DNA of 64,000 nt from Karalla daura (lineage: Eukaryota; Chordata; Actinopteri; Chaetodontiformes; Leiognathidae). The translations under genes were made by a program, and so were the position numbers. The stretch is taken from assembly GCA_029224185.1 (NCBI GenBank), contig CM055206.1, positions 9,352,183 through 9,416,182 on the forward strand, in the 5' to 3' direction. Positions 44,898-64,000 of this stretch are shown here, in pieces (position 1 is the first letter of the stretch; each line of letters opens with the position of its first letter). Under the pieces are notes generated by a model. The model did not search any database. It was not told the origin of the DNA and saw only the letters and a list, made by a program, of their open reading frames with translations.

Positions 44898-47014
44898 TAA
44901 ACAGTGTTACACAGGGGAGGAGTGGCTGTGTGTGGGGGAGACACGAGACAATCAAGCTGCTAGATAGAAAAACCCGACCGGCGATCGGCTCACAGGGAAC
45001 ACTGAGGCAGCTCTGCCTGGTTTTCCTAAAACGACCTCCCTGACAACGTTTTTTTTTCTTTTTTCCATCCTTTCTTTATCGAAAGCGACTTTAAGGTGGT
45101 TAGCATACAAAACTGTGCTGGTATCGGTTCCGAATACGTCCAAACTGTAGTACAAAGCCTGAGATGAGAACTGCGAAGATGGCGGTCCAATTGTCACTTT
45201 TTGTGTCTCGGGAGGTCGTCGACGAGGTGTACGAGTTATCTGGTGGCAGTGTTACTGTTGTTTCTTCCCCCTCCTGCTGCTGCTGCTGTTGCTGTTGTGC
45301 TGAAATCCCTGACAACTTTAAAAACCAGTGAACGTCAAATAAAAGCAGAGAGACGTTTTGGGAAAACCAGGCCGGGCGGGCCTCCAAAGCTCCGAGCGAT
45401 TGGTTAAAACAGAGCCCGGACAAACCCAGGAAAAGAGGTTAAACCTGGGGCTAGGAGTACAAAAACCAAGGAGACGCTGGCAGAAACAGTCTGACTCGTA
45501 GTGGTGTTCAGCAAAATGTCAAAAAACACGGTGACAAATATTAAAAATATCCAAGAGGGCGCACGAAAAATCCCACCTTTAGACAACTAGATCACAGAGA
45601 GAGAAAAAAAAAAAAAAGACGTTTAATGATGAGAAACTCTACAAACGCAGCTGGTTTGATCAAACCGATGCTTTTTCTTTCGTTTTTTTTTTTGTTGTTT
45701 TTCAAAAGATCTTCTTTTGTTTGTTTGTTTGTTTGTTTTTTTGGAACAGCGAAAGCTCCTAAAGCTGCCTGGTGCCGCACGGTTCGTCTGCTTTCTGCTG
45801 CTGCTGCTTCGTCTCGTTGCCAGAGGGTCGGAGGTTAAAGCTTGGCCCTCGTCTGGAATGTCGTTTTGATGCATAGTAGAGGTCAGAAGGTCAGAAGAGC
45901 CTCAGCCTGGAAAGAACACGTGAACCCTTCCAAAACAAAGAGGAGAAACTTGTCTTTTTGTCTAGTCAAACTTCCTCATTTAAAGAGAGAAATCGCCAAG
46001 GAGGGCTCAGACTAACGCCTGGGTCCACGCAGGTGGAACGCTTCTTTATCTTTTTCCTCGTCGGTCGGTGGCACTTCTTTAGCTTACAATCGATGAGTTA
46101 AAAGTTTCCCGGAAAACGCATTTTTTCGCTTTTCTGTGCCCTTTCGAAGGCATTCGCACCAATTCACCGCTGGCGGTCGCGTTTCTGTGGAGTCTACGGC
46201 GAAACGTTCGGGAAAGAGAAGACAGGAGACGAGTCGCACGTCACCCCGTTTGAAGGGGCTTCGGGGGCACCTCATACTCTGCACATGCGCTTCCTGCTTC
46301 CTGCTAGCCTCCAGCTGTATCCGAGCCTGCGCGTGGTGGACTGTCTGAACCACGTTGTGTCTGCGTGCGCTTGGGACACCAAAACGTTGAAACCGAAACG
46401 GAAAAGACGGTAAGAACCTCTCTCTGATGCTGAAGAATGTTTGGTTGCGGTGAAACGGCTCGGGCCGAGAGGCCGTACGAGCAGAACTGATCTGCACGCT
46501 CTCAAACCAGCGCAGCCCGGCCTCTATCTGGACCGGCTCGTCAAAGCAAGACAGGGGACGTGCGTGGAGGACGCGTGCCGGGTTTAACCGCTGAGCTGTC
46601 TGATGCGTCTGACAGGCGAGGCTGCGTGGCCCGACGGGGGGGAAAGGAGCCCGGGAGCGACGCTAAGTGCTCAGCTACGCAGACGGACGAGCTCTGACGC
46701 AAAGCAAACTGGTTGAAAGAGAAAACAAACAAAAACTGTTATCCTAAGTTCTGATTTCAAGTCGTTACCACTGAAAGTCCTCGATTTTGGTACCTGTGCT
46801 GGTTGTAACACAAAGCTCTCTCTCTCTCTCTTGCTCTCTGTTTTTAGTGAGTAATTGTAAAAGCCAGAGTCTAGTTCTATCCCAGATTGGTTCGGGTGGC
46901 GCCACCCCTCTCCCAAAACAGTTTACTGGTCCGTCTCTCCCAAATCTGCTCCCCAATAGGGAATGGCTAGTGTTGTACAGAGGGCGGGCCCAGGGGGAGC
47001 CGTCCCTCTCTCTC

Positions 47015-47045
<31 letters not shown>

Positions 47046-47378
47046 CCCATGGAAAGCTGCGTCCCCCTCTGGTCGCCTTCCGTTTCTACTGTACAATGAC
47101 ACGTCGTAGGCGCCGGCTTTAGAGTCGGTCCATCCTCAGTTCTCAGACTATTTCCCTGTGATAAAAAAAAAACAAAAAAAAAAAACCCAAAACGCAGGAA
47201 GAAAATGAACGCACAGGATCAAATCCACCTGCATCGCTGGGCTCCTCCGGTTTAATTAGAGTCAAAGCCACTGATCCGATTAAGAATCCATTAATTTCCA
47301 GCGAGTGGGAATGATAGAAACCACGCCTCTGCTCAGAGTGAAAGTGAAGTGAACTGAACATGAACCCACTCTGCCGCA

Positions 47379-47407
47379 CGCGCACACACACACACGCGCG
47401 CGCACAC

Positions 47408-47439
<32 letters not shown>
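47379..47439. repeat. three 20-bp units of alternating CA/CG (Z-DNA prone)
   Basis: A unit of (CA)n followed by CGCGCG is repeated three times with almost no variation, all alternating pyrimidine-purine. Confidence 0.85.
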
Positions 47440-48288
47440 CAGGAATGTGGCTGAATATTAACTCTACTTACAGAGGGAAGAAGAGACAGAGTCGTTAAAA
47501 CTGATGAACCCGGTCGGTCGGGTTCGTTACTGCAGTGTTTGAAGTCGGAGGAATTACTCTGTCACCGTTGTGTGACGGAGGCCGATGTGGTTGAACCGAA
47601 AACCGAAGCTTAGGAATGCACCGACGCTAGTCACTTTCTGACAAAAAACAAAGACGATATAAAAGGCCTTCTCTAGTCGGGAGCGCCCGCATCTCGCTCT
47701 CTGCATGTGAAAAGAGCAGACTGTTGCTTCGACTGTAGTCGCTGGTACCTCATCAGTGCCTCCCTACACAGCTGTTCTCCAGAACGTGACAGAGACACCA
47801 GCTTCTCTCCTTCCATAGCACGGTTAGAGAAAGAAGAACAAAACAAAGCACTAGTTTAAAAAATAAAAACACGCTACATGTGTTAAGCTAACAGAACAGT
47901 GGTTCTTTTTTGTTCCCTCGGACAGAGTGAGGATATTATTTTTCTTTTTCTTGGTTTTTCGGAGCGAGGGATGTTTTTCTTTTTTTTTTTTTTTTAAGAT
48001 GCACCACGGACATGTGAGAGAGACCGGCTGGGAAGAGACTGGCGACCTCTCCCCGTCTGTCCACCCCCTCCACTCCTGTTTTGTTTTTTTGTTTTTCTTT
48101 CCAGCTCCTCCTCCTCCTCCTCCTCCTCCTCTTCTTCCTCTTCGGTCAGTCAAGGTTGGTCATTGTAGGGCGATGGAGGTCGTTCAACGTCAACAGAGGA
48201 AAACAGTCACGATGGGCCCTTCAGCTCTGGGGAAACAGAGGCGGAGGGGTCGATGTGAGTGATGAGGCACTGTCTGAACTGAGCTAGG

Positions 48289-48358
48289 CTAAACTAAACT
48301 AAACTAAACTAAACTAAACTAAGCTGAACTTAACTAAACTAAACTGAACTCAACTAAA
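48289..48358. repeat. ACTAA pentanucleotide array
   Basis: About 12 units of AACTA with some AGCTG/GAACT variants, in the epb41l2 3'UTR. Confidence 0.85.
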
Positions 48359-48508
48359 CATCTCTTTACTCTTCCTCCTGCCTCACATGCGTGATGAAAG
48401 CCGATGGCCTCAGCAGCAGCTTCACATGTGGGAGGTTTTAATCACATCTCGGTCAGAGTAAACAACCCGCCCGTATCCCAACCCCCCACTGAGCGCTTTG
48501 GGCACGAA

Positions 48509-48546
48509 TAATAATAATAATAATGCATTACTATTATTATTATTAC
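48509..48546. repeat. (AAT)n/(ATT)n inverted repeat just after the epb41l2 stop codon
   Basis: Six AAT units, a central TAATGCATTA palindrome, then five ATT units. The arms are complementary and would form a long AU hairpin about 10 nt after the stop. Confidence 0.8.
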
Positions 48547-48556
48547 CTGAGTTCAG

Positions 48557-63153
<14,597 letters not shown>

Positions 63154-64000
63154 CTGGGAAAGTCACAGGAAGACACGCGGAGAGACGCGCGGGGCCGGTG
63201 ACAACCATGCCGGCCATCAACCGCCGGGAAACATCTGCAGCGTGTCTGCGCAAATCGGATCAAACTGTACATCAATTGATTTCTAAAGTAGTCTGCGATG
63301 GGCCAAACAGAAACACAATTATCACTCACACACACTCACACACACACAGACAGACAGCGAGTCCACCTCGCGGTCAGCTGATGGACTAACACAGCAGCAA
63401 AGCTTTTAAGTCCGAGGCCGCCTGGTAATGCCAGGGAGGGGTTATCGATCACAGCCGTAAACTACCAGGAAAAATCAGTCGGGCTAATGGAGAATGCAAT
63501 ACATCGATGAGAGGCAGCGTTACTGGGGCATGTAAACATGTCACATGTCGGGGCCAGACCGGCGGGGCCGGCCCGCTCCGGCCCCGCTCTCTGGAGCCGG
63601 GAAGCAACCCGAGAGCTGCGGAGGCGCCACGCCCTGAAGCGCGGCCCCCGCGTTAATGGCTGCAATCCTCCTCCAAATGGAGCGTAATCGGCCGAATTAA
63701 AACGATGCCCCGAGAGGAAGACTCGACACTTGTGCCGGGGAGGTAAACTCGTTAGGACGCCAGTTCCTGATGTGGTAAATCAAGCGATAAGTAAGGTCAT
63801 TTTCTCATAAGCCTGCACACAACCGGCCTTGTTGTTGCAGCTGCTGGGGCGGCTACCTGCTGACCAGCACAAATAACGGAGGGTTGAGGCTTGGGCTTTC
63901 AGGCCCGGAGGCCCCGTCCAGCGTTTCTTCTGCAGCTCAGACAGAGACGCGCTGACAAACGGATTTAGCCGATTTCCCCCCCAAATAGCTTTCTGTGGTT
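63154..64000 (-). other. epb41l2: epb41l2 intron reaching the window edge
   Basis: No further FERM exon is recognisable. A short (CA)n lies at about 63325-63348. The rest of the FERM domain and the N-terminus must lie beyond 64000. Confidence 0.6.

Larger units (their letters stand above)
44880..48556 (-). other. epb41l2: epb41l2 3'UTR
   Basis: Everything from the stop codon at 48557 down to about 44880 lacks a supported reading frame. A minus-strand AATAAA at 44897-44892 marks the likely end, giving a 3'UTR of about 3.7 kb. It carries (CT)n at 46990-47046, a CA/CG alternating array at 47379-47439, a (CCT)n at 48105-48135, an ACTAA array at 48289-48358 and an AAT/ATT inverted repeat at 48509-48546. 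Confidence 0.5.

Noticed and set aside
45592..45874. Lys/Gln-rich minus-strand frames near 45.6-45.9 kb considered as a further epb41l2 exon
   Set aside because: They lie downstream of the stop codon at 48557 and are generated by (GTTT)n and T runs in the 3'UTR.

Overview
The window is vertebrate nuclear DNA and almost certainly from a teleost fish. It has split genes with GT-AG introns, very many (CA)n, (GA)n and (CT)n microsatellites, degenerate interspersed repeats of a type common in teleosts, and a retroviral insertion. There is no operon structure, no ribosome binding site and no CRISPR array. Gene names rest on protein motifs compared with recalled human families; no database search was possible.

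Layout. (1) 1151-3700, plus strand: a complete four-exon tmem200-family gene (569 aa, two transmembrane segments), best called tmem200a, with a 3'UTR probably reaching about 5.65 kb. (2) 6653-12470, minus strand: a class I (gamma/epsilon-type) endogenous retrovirus. It has two identical 465-bp LTRs, a 4-bp target duplication (CTAC), a primer binding site and a polypurine tract. It is internally deleted and frameshifted: the N-terminal gag part, RT connection/RNase H and integrase remain, while capsid, protease, the RT catalytic core and env are missing. (3) 12475-41922: about 29 kb with no supportable coding gene, holding microsatellites, old repeats and several AT-rich, homeodomain-site-rich blocks that could be conserved regulatory elements. 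(4) 41938-43874, plus strand: a two-exon gene for a 91-aa leucine-rich single-pass membrane microprotein, best matched to SMLR1. (5) 44.88-63.15 kb and beyond the right edge, minus strand: the 3' half of a protein 4.1 gene, best called epb41l2 (4.1G). It covers FERM F3, the FERM-adjacent region, alternative exons, the spectrin-actin binding domain, a 720-nt Glu-rich exon and the C-terminal domain, followed by a long 3'UTR.

The order and strands tmem200a(+), smlr1-like(+), epb41l2(-) match the human 6q23 arrangement TMEM200A-SMLR1-EPB41L2 as I recall it. That supports the paralog choice for all three genes and identifies the otherwise unrecognisable microprotein. The last two genes converge, with poly(A) signals about 0.6 kb apart.

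Most notable: a large protein 4.1 exon encoding a hydrophobic, membrane-type segment and running to an in-frame stop; the small smlr1-like gene; the very young but defective retrovirus with repeated motifs and strong hairpins in its leader; and several extreme simple-sequence structures (a 32-nt C run, about 112 bp of GT, a Z-DNA-prone CA/CG array, and an AAT/ATT hairpin just after a stop codon).
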